A stretch of 64,000 bases of DNA from Streptomyces sennicomposti (GCF_019890635.1 NZ_JAIOAB010000013.1:1-64000); one strand, 5' to 3'. Positions 7,201 to 16,493 are shown, counted from the first letter of the stretch. Numbers and translations: made by a program. The notes: generated from the sequence alone by a model not told the origin.

Positions 7201-8949
7201 ATGTCCGAAGAAAAACCCCCCACAGGCACCCTCCTCACCGACCACCTCGCCCACTGGGCGGCCCTCACCCCGCACACCCGCGCGTTCACCTTCGTCGACT
7301 TCCCCGAGGCCGACTCCCTGGGCCGCCACCGGTCCCTGACCTGGCGCGCCCTCGATCTCAGGGTCCGGGCGGTCGCCGAGGCGCTGGCCCGGACCGTGCC
7401 GCCGGGCGAACGCGCCGCCCTGGTGCTGCCCCAGGGGCTGGACTACGTGGCCGCCTTCCTCGGCTGCCTGTACGCGGGTGTGACCGCGGTGCCGCTGTTC
7501 ACCCCGGACCTGCCGGGCCACGAGGGCCGTCTCGCGGCCGTGCTCGCGGACTGCGAGCCGGCCTGCCTGCTCACCGACACGGCCACCGCTGACCGCGTCC
7601 TCGCCTTCACCGCCGAACACGCCCTGCCCGAGACGGCGTTGCTCACGGTCGACGGGCTGACCGCCCCGGCCCTCGCCGAGGTCGAGCCGCCCCGGCGCCC
7701 CGCCCCCGACGACATCGCCTACCTCCAGTACACCTCGGGCTCGACCCGCACCCCGGCCGGCGTCATGATCACCCACGCCAACGTGGTCGCCAACGCCCGC
7801 CAGGGCATGGCGGGCCTGGAGGCCGAGGACCCCACCACGACGGCGGTGGGCTGGCTGCCGCTCTTCCACGACATGGGCCTGGTCCTCAGCGTGGCCGCCC
7901 CCGTGGTCGGCGGGCTCGGCTCGGTGCTGATGGACCCGGTCAACTTCCTCCTCGCGCCGGAGCGTTGGCTGCGGCTGCTCGGCTCGGCGCCGCGGGTCGT
8001 CACGGCGGCGCCCAACTTCGCGTACGACTACTGCGTCGCGCGGATCGACGCCGACACCGTCGAGGAACTGGACCTCAGCGGCGTGTCCGTGATGCTCAAC
8101 GGCAGCGAACCGGTGCGGCCGGCCACCCTCGACCGCTTCCGCGACCACTTCGCCCCCGCCGGACTCGCTCCCGAGGCGCTGTGCCCCGGCTACGGTCTCG
8201 CCGAGGCCACCGTGTTCGTCGCCGCGGACCCGCCCTCCGCCCTCGCCACCGGCGTGGACTGCGACCCCGACGCGCTCACCGAGGGGCGTGTCGTCCCGGC
8301 CGCCGACCCGGCCCGGGCCACCCGGCTGATGCTGTGCGGCGCGCCCTCCGGACAGCGCGTCCGCATCGTCGCCCCGGACAGCGGCGTGGTGCTCGGCGAG
8401 GACGCCGTCGGCGAGATCCAGGTGTGCGGCCCCAACGTGGGCGCCGGTTACTGGAAGAAGGCCGCGCTGAGCGCCGAGGTGTTCGGGACACGTGCCCCCG
8501 GCGAGGCCGACGACGGACCGGGCTGGCTGCGCACCGGCGACCTCGGCGCCCTGCACGGCGGAGCGCTGCTGGTCACCGGCCGGCTCAAGGACCTGATCAT
8601 CGTGGACGGGCGCAACCACTACCCGCAGGACATCGAGGAGACGGTGCAGCAGGCCGTCGAGGCGATCCGCCCCGACCGGCTCGCCGCGGTCGCGCTGCCC
8701 GGCCCCGACGGCGCCGCCGACCGGCTCGTGGTGATCGCCGAGCACCGCCGCCGGCAGACGGCCGACGCCGAGGAGGCGCTCACCGCCGCCCGCGCCGCCG
8801 TCGCCCGCCGGCACGGCCTCAGGCTGGACGGACTGCGGCTCGTCGCACCCGGTTCGGTGCCGCGCACCTCCAGCGGCAAGATATCCCGGGCCGCCACCCG
8901 AAGCCGCCTGCTCAGCGGCGGTTTCGACGCGGTGGGGAGCGCGCGGTGA
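7201..8949 (+). CDS. Fatty-acyl-AMP ligase (FAAL, FadD32-like)
   Basis: This is a 582-residue ANL-superfamily adenylating enzyme of the FAAL branch, which hands acyl-AMP to carrier proteins rather than to CoA. Landmarks are the P-loop YLQYTSGSTRTPAGVMITH (from residue ~175), WLPLFHDMGL, the AMP-binding CPGYGLAEATVFV, WLRTGDLG, and the catalytic lysine region TSSGKISRAATR at the C terminus. The start is the ATG at 7201 behind GGAG. The stop overlaps the GTG of the PKS gene by four bases. Position and family match FadD32, which loads the meromycolate chain onto Pks13 in mycolate-forming bacteria. Here it should load a long-chain fatty acid onto the N-terminal ACP of the next protein. Confidence 0.9.
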   Translation: MSEEKPPTGTLLTDHLAHWAALTPHTRAFTFVDFPEADSLGRHRSLTWRALDLRVRAVAEALARTVPPGERAALVLPQGLDYVAAFLGCLYAGVTAVPLFTPDLPGHEGRLAAVLADCEPACLLTDTATADRVLAFTAEHALPETALLTVDGLTAPALAEVEPPRRPAPDDIAYLQYTSGSTRTPAGVMITHANVVANARQGMAGLEAEDPTTTAVGWLPLFHDMGLVLSVAAPVVGGLGSVLMDPVNFLLAPERWLRLLGSAPRVVTAAPNFAYDYCVARIDADTVEELDLSGVSVMLNGSEPVRPATLDRFRDHFAPAGLAPEALCPGYGLAEATVFVAADPPSALATGVDCDPDALTEGRVVPAADPARATRLMLCGAPSGQRVRIVAPDSGVVLGEDAVGEIQVCGPNVGAGYWKKAALSAEVFGTRAPGEADDGPGWLRTGDLGALHGGALLVTGRLKDLIIVDGRNHYPQDIEETVQQAVEAIRPDRLAAVALPGPDGAADRLVVIAEHRRRQTADAEEALTAARAAVARRHGLRLDGLRLVAPGSVPRTSSGKISRAATRSRLLSGGFDAVGSAR

Positions 8950-11900
8950 CGCGCCCGGACCGGGCCGCGCTGCGCGCGGCGCTCGCCGAGGAACTGCACC
9001 GCCGCCACGGCATCCGCCCCGGCGAACTCGCCGACGACCGCCCGCTGGCCGAACTCGGCGTGACCTCGCGCGACGCCGTGGCGCTGGCCGCCCGGCTCGG
9101 CGAGCTGTCGGGCGCCGCGCTCCCCGCCACCCTGCTCTGGGAGACGCCCACCGTAGGCGCCCTGCTGACCCGGCTCACGGACGGCGAGCCGCGACACGCG
9201 CCGGTCAAGACGCCTGCCGTTGAAGCGAGTTCGGCGGTCCCGGCCGGGGAGGCGGCGGTCGCCGTGATCGGCGTCGGCTGCCGGCTGCCCGGCGGGGTCC
9301 GCTCGACCGCGGACTTCTGGCGGCTGCTGTGCGAGGGCCGCGACGCGGTGGGACAGGTCCCCGACGGTCGCTGGACGGACTTCCTGCCGCCGGGCGGCGA
9401 ACCGCCCGCCGACATCGCCCGGCACGGCGCCTACCTGGGACCCGTGGGCGGCCCGGACGGGATCGCCGGCTTCGACGCGGAGTTCTTCGGCGTCTCCGCG
9501 CCCGAGGCCCAGTCCATGGACCCGCAGCAGCGCATCCTGCTCGAAGTCGTCCGCGAGGCCCTGGACCACGCCGCAGTGCCCGCCGACTCGCTGGCCGGCA
9601 CCCGCACCGGCGTCTTCGTCGGCGTCGGCGGCAACGAGTACGCGCATCTGACCGCCGCCGAACTCGACGCGGTGGGCGGCTGGACCGCGACCGGCGTCTC
9701 GCCGAGTGTGACCGCGGGCCGCGTGTCCTATCTGCTGGATCTGCGCGGGCCGAGCGTCGCCGTGGACACCGCCTGCTCGTCGTCGCTGGTGGCCGTGCAG
9801 CAGGCGGTGCGCTCGCTGGCCGCCGGGGACAGCGACACGGCGCTCGCCGCGGGCGTCAACCTGCTGCTGTCCCCCGCCGCCACGCTCAGTCTGCAACGCG
9901 CGGGCGCGCTGTCCGCCGAGGGCCGCTGCAAGGCGTTCGACGCGGCGGCGGACGGCATCTCGCGGGGCGAGGGCTGCGGGGTCGTGGTGCTCAAACGGCT
10001 CGCCGACGCCGAACGCGACGGCGACCGCGTCCTCGCCGTCATCGAGCACGCGGTGGTCAACCAGGACGGCCGCAGCAACGGGCTCACCGCCCCGAGCGCG
10101 GGCGCCCAGCGCGCCCTGCTCGAAGCCGCCCACCGGGCGCCGGCCGACGTCGACTACGTGGAGGCGCACGGCACCGGCACCCCGCTCGGCGACCCCATCG
10201 AGGCCGGAGCGCTCGGCGCCGTGCTCGGCGCCGGACGGTCCCCGGACCGGCCGCTGCTGATCGGCTCGGTGAAGACCAACCTCGGGCATCTGGAAGCCGC
10301 CGCCGGGATCACCGGCCTGATCAAGACGGTGCTCTCGCTGCACCACGGCCGCATCCCGCCGCACCTGCACTACACCACGCCCAACCCGCACATCGACCCC
10401 GAGCGCCTCGGGCTGCGGGTGGTCACCGCCACCGAGCCGTGGCCGCGCTACTCGGGCACCGCCCGGGCCGGGGTCTCCGCGTTCGGCTTCAGCGGGACCA
10501 ACGCCCATGTCGCACTGCGCGAACACCGGCCCGCCACCCGGCCGAAGCCGCCGCGGCCCGCCGACCGGCCCGCGGTGCTGCTCCTGGACGCGCCCACCGA
10601 GGACCGGCTGCGCGACCAGGCCCGCGAACTCGCCGACTGGCTGGCCGGCCCGGCCGCCCGCGCCGTCCGCCCCGCCGACCTCGGCCGCACCCTCGCCGGC
10701 CGCACCGGCCGGGGCCGCCGCAGGCTGGCGGTGGTGGCCCGCGAACGCGCCGAGATCACCCGCGCGTTGCGGCGGTTCGCGGCCGGTGAGGCCGACGAGC
10801 ACCTGGTCACCGGCTCCGGCGCGGTGTCCGGACCCGGAGCCGTGTGGGTGTTCTCGGGGTACGGCTCGCAATGGCCCCGGATGGCCCGCGGGCTGCTGAC
10901 GGCCGAGCCCGCGTTCGCCGCCGAGGTGGACGCGCTCGACGGGCTGCTCCAGGCGGCGGCCGGTGTCTCGCTGCGCGACGCGCTGCTGGCGGACACCCTG
11001 CCGGACACCACGGACGTGGTCATGCCGGTCCTGTTCGGGGTGCAGGTGGCGCTGGCCCGGCTGTGGTCCTCCTACGGGCTGCGGCCGGCCGCGGTGATCG
11101 GGCACTCGCTCGGCGAGATCGCCGCCGCGGTGGTGGCCGGCGCCCTCGACGTCGAGACGGGAGCCCGGGTGGTGGCCGCCCGCTCCCGGCTGATGGCCAC
11201 GGTCGACGGCGGGGCCATGGCCGTACTCGACCGCTCCGAGTCCGAACTCGGCGAGCTGACCCGGGAGTTCCCGAGCGTGCAGTTGGCCGTGCACTCCTCG
11301 CCCCGGCACTCGGTGGTGGCCGGGGACGCGGACGAGGTGGCGGCGCTGGTCGCCCGGATCACCGAGGCGGGCGGCTTCGCCCGGCCGCTGCCGGTCAGCA
11401 TCGCCGGACACACCCGCGACGTGGACCCGCTGCTCGGCCCGCTCGCCCGGGAGCTGGGGCCGGTGCGGGCGACCGTGCCGCACACCCGCCGCTACACCAG
11501 CGTCCTGGACGACCCGCGCTCCGAGGCCCTGTGCGACACGGACTACTGGCTGGCCAACCTGCGCCGCCCGGTCCGCTTCACCCAGGCCGTGCGCGCCGCG
11601 GCCGAGGACGGCCACCGCGTCTTCGTCGAGGTCGCCCCGCATCCCACCCAATTGCACCCGCTGACCGAGACGCTGCGGGCCGCCGGGGCCGAGGACGCGC
11701 TGGTGACCGGGACCCTCAGGCGCGGCACCGACGACGCGCTGTCCTTCCGCACCGCACTGGCCGGCCTGCTGGTCGGCGGGCTGCCGCTGCCGGGCGCCCG
11801 GGAGAGCCTGCACCCGCACGGCAGGATCACCGACCTGCCCTCGCCGCGCTGGCGCCACCGCACCTTCTGGCCCGGCCGCACCCCCGAACCCGATGCCACG

Positions 11901-13100
11901 GCGCCCGTCCTGGAACCCGGAACACACGACCCGCTCTCCCGGCTGCGCGCCTGCGTCGCCGAGGTGACGGGCCACAGCACCGCACGGCTCGACCCGGACC
12001 TGCCGCTGACCGAACTCGGCCTCGACTCCCTGATGGCCCAGCGCATCCGGACCGCCGTGCAACGCGAGTTCGCGGTCACCGTGGAGCCCGCCGTACTGCT
12101 CAACCGGGCCACGCTCAGGACGGTCGCCGCCCTCCTGCCCCAGGACGACGACGGGCGGGACACCGCGAGCACGGCCACGAGGTCCCCGCGCACCGGGGGC
12201 GGCGCGCCCCGGCTGCTGGGCGACGGCGGCCCCGGCGTACGGTCCCGGTCGGTGCCCGGACGGCTGCGCACCTTCGCCGGCGACGGCCCCGGCGCCCCGC
12301 TGTTTCTCGCCCACGCGGCGGGCGGGCTGAGCGACGTGTACGAGCCGCTGGCGCTGCGCCTCGACGGCGTACGGCCCGTGCTCGGCTTCGACCGCACAGA
12401 CGACGAGGACGAAGTCACCGCGCGGGCCGCCGAGTTCGCCCGCCGCATCCGCGAGGCCCGGCCGGAGGGCGGCTGGCTGCTGGGGGGCTGGTCCTACGGC
12501 GGTCTCGTCGCCCAGGAGGCCGCGCGGCTGCTCGCCGCCGAGGGCGAGGTCACCGCGCTGGTCCTGTTCGACTCCGTACTCCCGCTGCCCGCGCCGCGGT
12601 TGACGGCCGACGAGCAGGCGCACCGCAGGTTCGCCGGGTTCGCCGCCTATGTGCGGCAGGTCTACGGTGCCGAACTGCGTCTGCCATATGGGGAGTTGGC
12701 GGGGATGTCCGACGCGGACCAGATCGGGCACGTGCTCAAGCTCCTGGAACAGGCCGTCGAGCTGCCGCCGGCGGTGCTGGAGCACCAGCGCACCTCGTAT
12801 CTGGACCTGCGCGGCGCCGAGCGCCACACCCCCGGCCCCTATGCCGGGCGGACCCTGCTGTACCGGGCGAGCGAACCCGCCCCGCACACGGTGCGCGACG
12901 AGCGCTACGAACGCACCGACGAGTCGCTGGGGTGGGACGCGTACTGCGCCGACCTCACCGTCTCCCCGCTGCCCGGCCACCATCTCGCGCTGCTCGACCC
13001 GCCCGTGGTCGACACCCTGGCCGAGCTGCTGCGCCGCGATCTGCCCCCGGCCTCCCCCGGGTTCTCCCCACTCCCCCCGCACCATGGAGCCGCATCATGA
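8946..13100 (+). CDS. Pks13-like condensing polyketide synthase (ACP-KS-AT-ACP-TE)
   Basis: This is a 1384-residue single-module type I PKS. Its domains, in order, are: N-terminal ACP (~5-80, phosphopantetheine Ser41 in LGVTSRDAV); KS (~100-525, VDTACSSS with Cys277, [21 protein letters not shown]); AT (~630-915, GHSLGE with Ser721); second ACP (~995-1065, Ser1028 in GLDSLMA); and a thioesterase (~1100-1370, Ser1183 in GWSYGG, His in GHHLALLDP). There are no KR, DH or ER domains. The order and the unusual N-terminal ACP with TSRDAV in place of DSL are those of mycobacterial Pks13, which joins two fatty acyl chains into an alpha-alkyl beta-keto acid. At the usual AT substrate loop the sequence reads [13 protein letters not shown] rather than the malonyl or methylmalonyl motifs, consistent with an unusual carboxyacyl extender. 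It is coupled to both neighbours by overlapping stop/start codons. Confidence 0.92.
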   Translation: MTRPDRAALRAALAEELHRRHGIRPGELADDRPLAELGVTSRDAVALAARLGELSGAALPATLLWETPTVGALLTRLTDGEPRHAPVKTPAVEASSAVPAGEAAVAVIGVGCRLPGGVRSTADFWRLLCEGRDAVGQVPDGRWTDFLPPGGEPPADIARHGAYLGPVGGPDGIAGFDAEFFGVSAPEAQSMDPQQRILLEVVREALDHAAVPADSLAGTRTGVFVGVGGNEYAHLTAAELDAVGGWTATGVSPSVTAGRVSYLLDLRGPSVAVDTACSSSLVAVQQAVRSLAAGDSDTALAAGVNLLLSPAATLSLQRAGALSAEGRCKAFDAAADGISRGEGCGVVVLKRLADAERDGDRVLAVIEHAVVNQDGRSNGLTAPSAGAQRALLEAAHRAPADVDYVEAHGTGTPLGDPIEAGALGAVLGAGRSPDRPLLIGSVKTNLGHLEAAAGITGLIKTVLSLHHGRIPPHLHYTTPNPHIDPERLGLRVVTATEPWPRYSGTARAGVSAFGFSGTNAHVALREHRPATRPKPPRPADRPAVLLLDAPTEDRLRDQARELADWLAGPAARAVRPADLGRTLAGRTGRGRRRLAVVARERAEITRALRRFAAGEADEHLVTGSGAVSGPGAVWVFSGYGSQWPRMARGLLTAEPAFAAEVDALDGLLQAAAGVSLRDALLADTLPDTTDVVMPVLFGVQVALARLWSSYGLRPAAVIGHSLGEIAAAVVAGALDVETGARVVAARSRLMATVDGGAMAVLDRSESELGELTREFPSVQLAVHSSPRHSVVAGDADEVAALVARITEAGGFARPLPVSIAGHTRDVDPLLGPLARELGPVRATVPHTRRYTSVLDDPRSEALCDTDYWLANLRRPVRFTQAVRAAAEDGHRVFVEVAPHPTQLHPLTETLRAAGAEDALVTGTLRRGTDDALSFRTALAGLLVGGLPLPGARESLHPHGRITDLPSPRWRHRTFWPGRTPEPDATAPVLEPGTHDPLSRLRACVAEVTGHSTARLDPDLPLTELGLDSLMAQRIRTAVQREFAVTVEPAVLLNRATLRTVAALLPQDDDGRDTASTATRSPRTGGGAPRLLGDGGPGVRSRSVPGRLRTFAGDGPGAPLFLAHAAGGLSDVYEPLALRLDGVRPVLGFDRTDDEDEVTARAAEFARRIREARPEGGWLLGGWSYGGLVAQEAARLLAAEGEVTALVLFDSVLPLPAPRLTADEQAHRRFAGFAAYVRQVYGAELRLPYGELAGMSDADQIGHVLKLLEQAVELPPAVLEHQRTSYLDLRGAERHTPGPYAGRTLLYRASEPAPHTVRDERYERTDESLGWDAYCADLTVSPLPGHHLALLDPPVVDTLAELLRRDLPPASPGFSPLPPHHGAAS

Positions 13101-14137
13101 GTCCAAGACCCGCCCGGCACCGCGCGCCCGCCGCCGCATCCCGCAACCGCCTGGCCTCGCTCGGCGCGGCGGCCACGCTGGTGACCGTGACCGCGCTGGG
13201 CACGGTGATCGCCCCGGCCGCCCTGGGCGCGGCGCCCGCCGCGGCCGCCGGGCAGCAGACGGCCACCGACGGCGCCCGGATCGTCGCCACCCAGCGGCTG
13301 GACGACCGCACCCTCGATCTGACCGTCGACTCCCCGGCGGTGGGCAAGCAGGTCAAGGCACGGGTCATCCTGCCGGCGAACTGGTCGGCCGACGCCACCC
13401 GCACCTGGCCGGTGCTCTACCTGCTGCACGGCGGGCACGACGACTACACCTCCTGGACCCGGGAGACCGATGTCGAGCAGTTCCTCGCCGACAAGGACGT
13501 GCTCACCGTGATGCCCGACGCCGGCCCGACCGGGCTGCCCACCAAATGGTGGAACTTCGGTCAGCCGGGCGACGACTACGAGACGTTCCAGAGCGTGGAG
13601 CTGATGCAACTGCTCCAGAACGACTACCGGGCCGGCAGCGCCCGCGCGATCGCCGGGGTCTCCACCGGCGGCTACGGCGCGATGGCCATGGCGGCCCGCT
13701 ATCCCGGCACGTTCGGCGCGGCGGCCTCCTACAGCGGCGTGCTCAACACCACGGACCTCGGCACCGCGCGGCTGCTCGGCACGATCCTGGCGCGGGAGGG
13801 GATCTACCCGGACATGCTCTGGGGGAACCTGCTGTTCAACCTGGCCAACTGGATCTCCCGCAACCCCACCGACCAGGCGAGCCGGCTGCGCGGGACCCAA
13901 CTGTACGTCTCCCAGGGCAAGGGCGGCGGAATCTTCTCCCAGGACCCGGAGGGCGGCATCCTGGAAAGCTCCCTGTGGGACCAGGCGCACACCTTCACCA
14001 GCAAGCTCAGCAGCCTCGGCATCCCGGCGACCGTGCACTACTACGACGGCGGGGTGCACAACTGGCCCAACTGGACGCAGGAGTTCAAGGCCTCCTGGCC
14101 GGTCCTGGCCAAGGGGCTCGGGCTGACGACCGGCTGA
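13097..14137 (+). CDS. Secreted antigen-85/esterase-D-like acyltransferase
   Basis: This is a 346-residue alpha/beta hydrolase with a Sec signal peptide (hydrophobic stretch to about residue 51, Ala-rich cleavage site). The catalytic triad is visible: Ser189 in GVSTGGYGA, probable Glu290 in the ILESSLW segment, and His321 in GGVHNWPNW. The last aligns with the HSWEYW-type motif of mycolyltransferases. WPVLYLLHG near residue 97 and WWNFG near 152 are further family marks. The ATG overlaps the PKS stop (ATGA). Antigen 85 proteins move mycolyl chains between trehalose and cell-wall or lipid acceptors outside the membrane. Here the enzyme should transfer or hydrolyse the PKS product extracellularly. 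A plain secreted esterase remains possible. Confidence 0.85.
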   Translation: MSPRPARHRAPAAASRNRLASLGAAATLVTVTALGTVIAPAALGAAPAAAAGQQTATDGARIVATQRLDDRTLDLTVDSPAVGKQVKARVILPANWSADATRTWPVLYLLHGGHDDYTSWTRETDVEQFLADKDVLTVMPDAGPTGLPTKWWNFGQPGDDYETFQSVELMQLLQNDYRAGSARAIAGVSTGGYGAMAMAARYPGTFGAAASYSGVLNTTDLGTARLLGTILAREGIYPDMLWGNLLFNLANWISRNPTDQASRLRGTQLYVSQGKGGGIFSQDPEGGILESSLWDQAHTFTSKLSSLGIPATVHYYDGGVHNWPNWTQEFKASWPVLAKGLGLTTG

Positions 14138-14146
14138 GCACCGGAC

Positions 14147-14207
14147 GGCCGGTGACCGGCCGCGACGGCGAGGCACCGGCCCGCGCCGTCCGGACCGGTC
14201 ACCGGCC
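14147..14207 (+). terminator. Inverted repeat after the acyltransferase gene
   Basis: GGCCGGTGACCGG (14147-14159) and CCGGTCACCGGCC (14195-14207) are perfect arms around a 35-base GC-rich loop. They begin nine bases after the stop. It is either a terminator or an attenuator that leaves some transcription into marR at 14285. Confidence 0.55.
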
Positions 14208-14284
14208 CCTCGCCGCCCGCGGCGCGCCGCCGCCGGGCGGCACCCCCTTGCCCTCCCCCTGCCTCACACATGTTGGGACGCCCC

Positions 14285-14746
14285 ATGCAGCAACGGACCC
14301 TGGACACCACCGTCGCCCAGGACGCCCTCGACGAGGAACTCATGCGCAGCGTCGAGCAGCTGGTCCGCTACGTGCTGCACACCGCCACGGCCGGCGGGCT
14401 GAGCACCGCGGCCTCCTCCGCGCTCGCCCGGCTGGGGCGCGAGGGGCCGCAGCGGATGACCGAGCTGGCCCGCGCCGAGCACGCCTCGCAGCCGAACATG
14501 ACCCAGCTCGTCACCCGTATGGAACGGGCCGGGCTGGTGCGGCGCACCGCCGACGCGACCGACGGCCGGGGCGTGCTGGTGGAGATCACCGGCACCGGCG
14601 TGGAAGTGTTCCGTCGACGGCGGGCCGAGCGCGCGCAGGCCCTGCGGCGGCTGGTCGAGGAGGTGTCGGAGCCCGAGCGGGACGCGGTGCGCACCGCCCT
14701 CCCGGCCCTGGCCCACGCCCTGCGCACCCATCGGCCACGCCCCTGA
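14285..14746 (+). CDS. MarR family transcriptional regulator (second copy)
   Basis: This is a 153-residue MarR protein very close to the one at 2378-2836. It shares GGLSTAASSAL, SQPNMTQLVTRMER, LVRRTADATDGRG and the same C-terminal layout. The recognition helix is identical, so both should recognise the same or very similar DNA. The ATG at 14285 has GGGA upstream. The in-frame ATG at 14270 has no ribosome site. It lies in the same direction as the FAAL-PKS-acyltransferase genes and probably acts as their local regulator. No ATGCATAA-type operator is seen before it, unlike the first copy. Confidence 0.85.
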   Translation: MQQRTLDTTVAQDALDEELMRSVEQLVRYVLHTATAGGLSTAASSALARLGREGPQRMTELARAEHASQPNMTQLVTRMERAGLVRRTADATDGRGVLVEITGTGVEVFRRRRAERAQALRRLVEEVSEPERDAVRTALPALAHALRTHRPRP

Positions 14747-14843
14747 ACCCGACCACACCCCTCGGTCACACCCTGCCCGGCCACACCCTCCGACCACCTC
14801 CTTGAGCCCGGCCCGCGCACACGTGCGTACGCCCTCCGGCGAG

Positions 14844-14888
14844 TGTCCAAATCATTGGACATGCGCATTCCGCCGCCGCTTCTACTGT
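14844..14888 (+). promoter_or_regulatory. Operator/promoter TGTCCA-N6-TGGACA, right copy
   Basis: TGTCCAAATCATTGGACA (14844-14861) carries TTGGAC (14855-14860), followed 22 bases later by TACTGTGGA (14883-). Compared with the left copy at 4820, the arms, the TTGGAC position, the 22-base gap and the ACwGTGGA box all agree, while the filler differs. The rest of 14747-15136 shows no gene. It drives rightward transcription toward the small frame at 15137. Confidence 0.65.
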
Positions 14889-15136
14889 GGAGGCACGGCA
14901 GCGACGGAGGGACGTTCCGTTGCTGCCGGCTCGGCGCCCGCACCAGCGGGTCGACTCCACCCCCACCCCGGTGCGGAGCGGCCGCACGGCGCCGACCCGG
15001 CTTCCGTGAGGCACCGGCCTCCCCGCCCGCCCCACGGTCGCCGGACCGAAACACCTCCGCGCCCCACCGCCCGCACCCCATGTGCGACGGCCCACGTCCG
15101 CGCGTCCACCACCCCCCACACCTCTGGAGAGACGAC

Positions 15137-15391
15137 ATGGCCACCAGCACCGCGCCGCACTCCGTCGACGGCGGTTCACAGGACCCGGCGTCCATCCCCC
15201 ACACCGCCTCGGCCGCCCCCTCCCCCCACTCCGCGGCGCGGCGCCAGGGCGCACAGCACGGGGCGCGCATGGCGGGCGCCGCCCTCGGCGCCCTGCTGCT
15301 CTCCGCCCTCGGCCTGTCGGCCACCCCGCCCGCCTTCGGGGCCGAGCGCACGCAGTCCGCCGCGGCGGCATCCCAGGTGAGCCACCTCTAA
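15137..15391 (+). CDS. Small secreted or membrane-anchored protein of unknown function
   Basis: This is an 84-codon frame with a good ribosome site (CTGGAGAG, six bases before ATG). It has a polar N terminus of about 44 residues, a hydrophobic helix AGAALGALLLSALGLSATPP, and an Ala-X-Ala-like cleavage site (AFGAE). It looks like the signal region of an exported protein. The mature part stops almost at once, and a matching downstream frame continues with a different phase. It may be a true short peptide or the 5' end of a frameshifted gene. It lies directly behind the right TGTCCA operator. Confidence 0.4.
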   Translation: MATSTAPHSVDGGSQDPASIPHTASAAPSPHSAARRQGAQHGARMAGAALGALLLSALGLSATPPAFGAERTQSAAAASQVSHL

Positions 15392-15630
15392 CGGGCGGAC
15401 CGCTGTCCGACGGCATCGCCGGTGTCGACGTCTCCCCGGACGCCCCGCCCCGCTAGATCCCGGGCGGCGACTCGCTCACGGCGAAGCCGCACACGTTCCA
15501 GGTCGGCGGGGACAGCCAACTCACCGAGACCGGCCGACCGTTCGACACGGGTGTCACGGCCGCCGACGACCCGTCCTCCGTCCTGGTGCCGGCGCAGGCG
15601 CAGGCGCAGGCGCAGGCGCAGGCGGGATGA
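15392..15630 (+). pseudogene. Remnant of an exported protein with an in-frame TAG
   Basis: In the phase one base off the preceding small frame, the DNA reads LTGGPLSDGIAGVDVSPDAP, then TAG (15454-15456). It then continues IPGGDSLTAKPHTFQVGGDS and onward to a TGA at 15628. The tail is an Ala-Gln repeat made by a GGCGCA hexamer repeated about six times (15591-15625). A frameshift near 15370 plus the TAG would explain a broken gene whose signal peptide is the 15137 frame. I do not recognise the family. The interval 15631-15782 is empty. Confidence 0.3.
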
Positions 15631-15782
15631 GGCTCCTGGTGCCCGTGCGGGCGCGGTGACGCGGTGAGGTGAGCGCGCCCGGCTGCGACCGGAAGCCGGG
15701 CGCGGTCCTCCGCCCGCCGGGGCGCGTCTGCCCGAGGCGCGGCCGGCCTCCCGTACGGGGTGGGCCGCCGCGGCGGGGTTCG

Positions 15783-16343
15783 TCACCGCTCGGCGCCCGT
15801 GATGAGGTCGGCCGCCTTCTCCGCGGCCATGACGGCGATGTCCAGCGCGATGGGGATGCCGGCGACGATGCACTCCCTGTCCTCGGGTGCCGTCAGGTAG
15901 TTGTGCGTGATGCGGGGTGCGGCGTCCGGGCGCGGGGAGCGCAGGGTGACCGCGCCCCGGCTGACGGGGGCCGGCACGCAGGGGCCGAAGGCGAAGCCGT
16001 GCTCGGTGACCGGGCCGAGGCCCTCTTGGTGGAAGAGGACCGGCTCGGCGTGGAACTGCACGTCCGAGGCGTCCAGTTCGTCGCGGCTGCGGAAGAAGCC
16101 GCCGGCCTCGCCGATGTTCGAGGTGAGCGGGCCGCGGCCCTCGCTCCGGAGCGGCGCGGCGTTCTCCGGCGTGGCCGCGCCGAAGAGCGATGCGGCCTCG
16201 GTGCGGAAGTTCGGCAGGGTCATGTAGTGGTCCTGGAGGCCCTGGCCGACCGGCAGATCGCGGACGACGCCGATGCCGAGGGCGGCCAGGACGGCGGCGG
16301 GCCCGATCCCGGACAGCATCAGGAGCTTGGGGGACTCGTAAGA
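15783..16343 (-). pseudogene. Truncated GMC family oxidoreductase
   Basis: The reading begins with SYESPKLLMLSGIGPA, a hallmark of the middle of glucose-methanol-choline oxidoreductases, and continues through LQDHYMT and the substrate region (HNYLTAPEDRECIVAGI). It then jumps to VMAAEKAADLI, the very C-terminal helix. The FAD-binding N terminus (GxGxxG) is absent. So is the C-terminal block holding the catalytic His and the GGNT motif. No ribosome site precedes any start. This is a dead fragment of a gene that once had about 500-540 codons. Confidence 0.75.
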
Positions 16344-16429
16344 GATCGGAACAGTCGCCCGGCTCGCACCGCACTGTGCCCTGCGCGGGCGCGCCCGGCT
16401 TGAGGGGGCGCGCCCGGCCTGAGTGGTCC

Positions 16430-16465
16430 GGTCCGGACGAGCGCGCCGGTCCGGACGAGCGCGCC
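16430..16465. repeat. Two tandem 18-bp repeats
   Basis: GGTCCGGACGAGCGCGCC is present twice back to back (16430-16447, 16448-16465). It lies just downstream of the TetR stop codon and beside the GMC debris. A nearby pair of GGGCGCGCCCGGC-like segments (16388-16418) may form a hairpin. Confidence 0.75.
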
Positions 16466-16493
16466 GGTATCCGGATCGAGCGACCGCGTGTGG

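Noticed and set aside
14843..15136. GTG start at 14843 giving an N-terminal extension of the small secreted frame.
   Set aside because: That GTG lies inside the TGTCCA operator and has no ribosome site. The ATG at 15137 has a good one.
15669..16403. Plus-strand open frame across the GMC remnant.
   Set aside because: It is antisense to recognisable GMC sequence and has no domain of its own.
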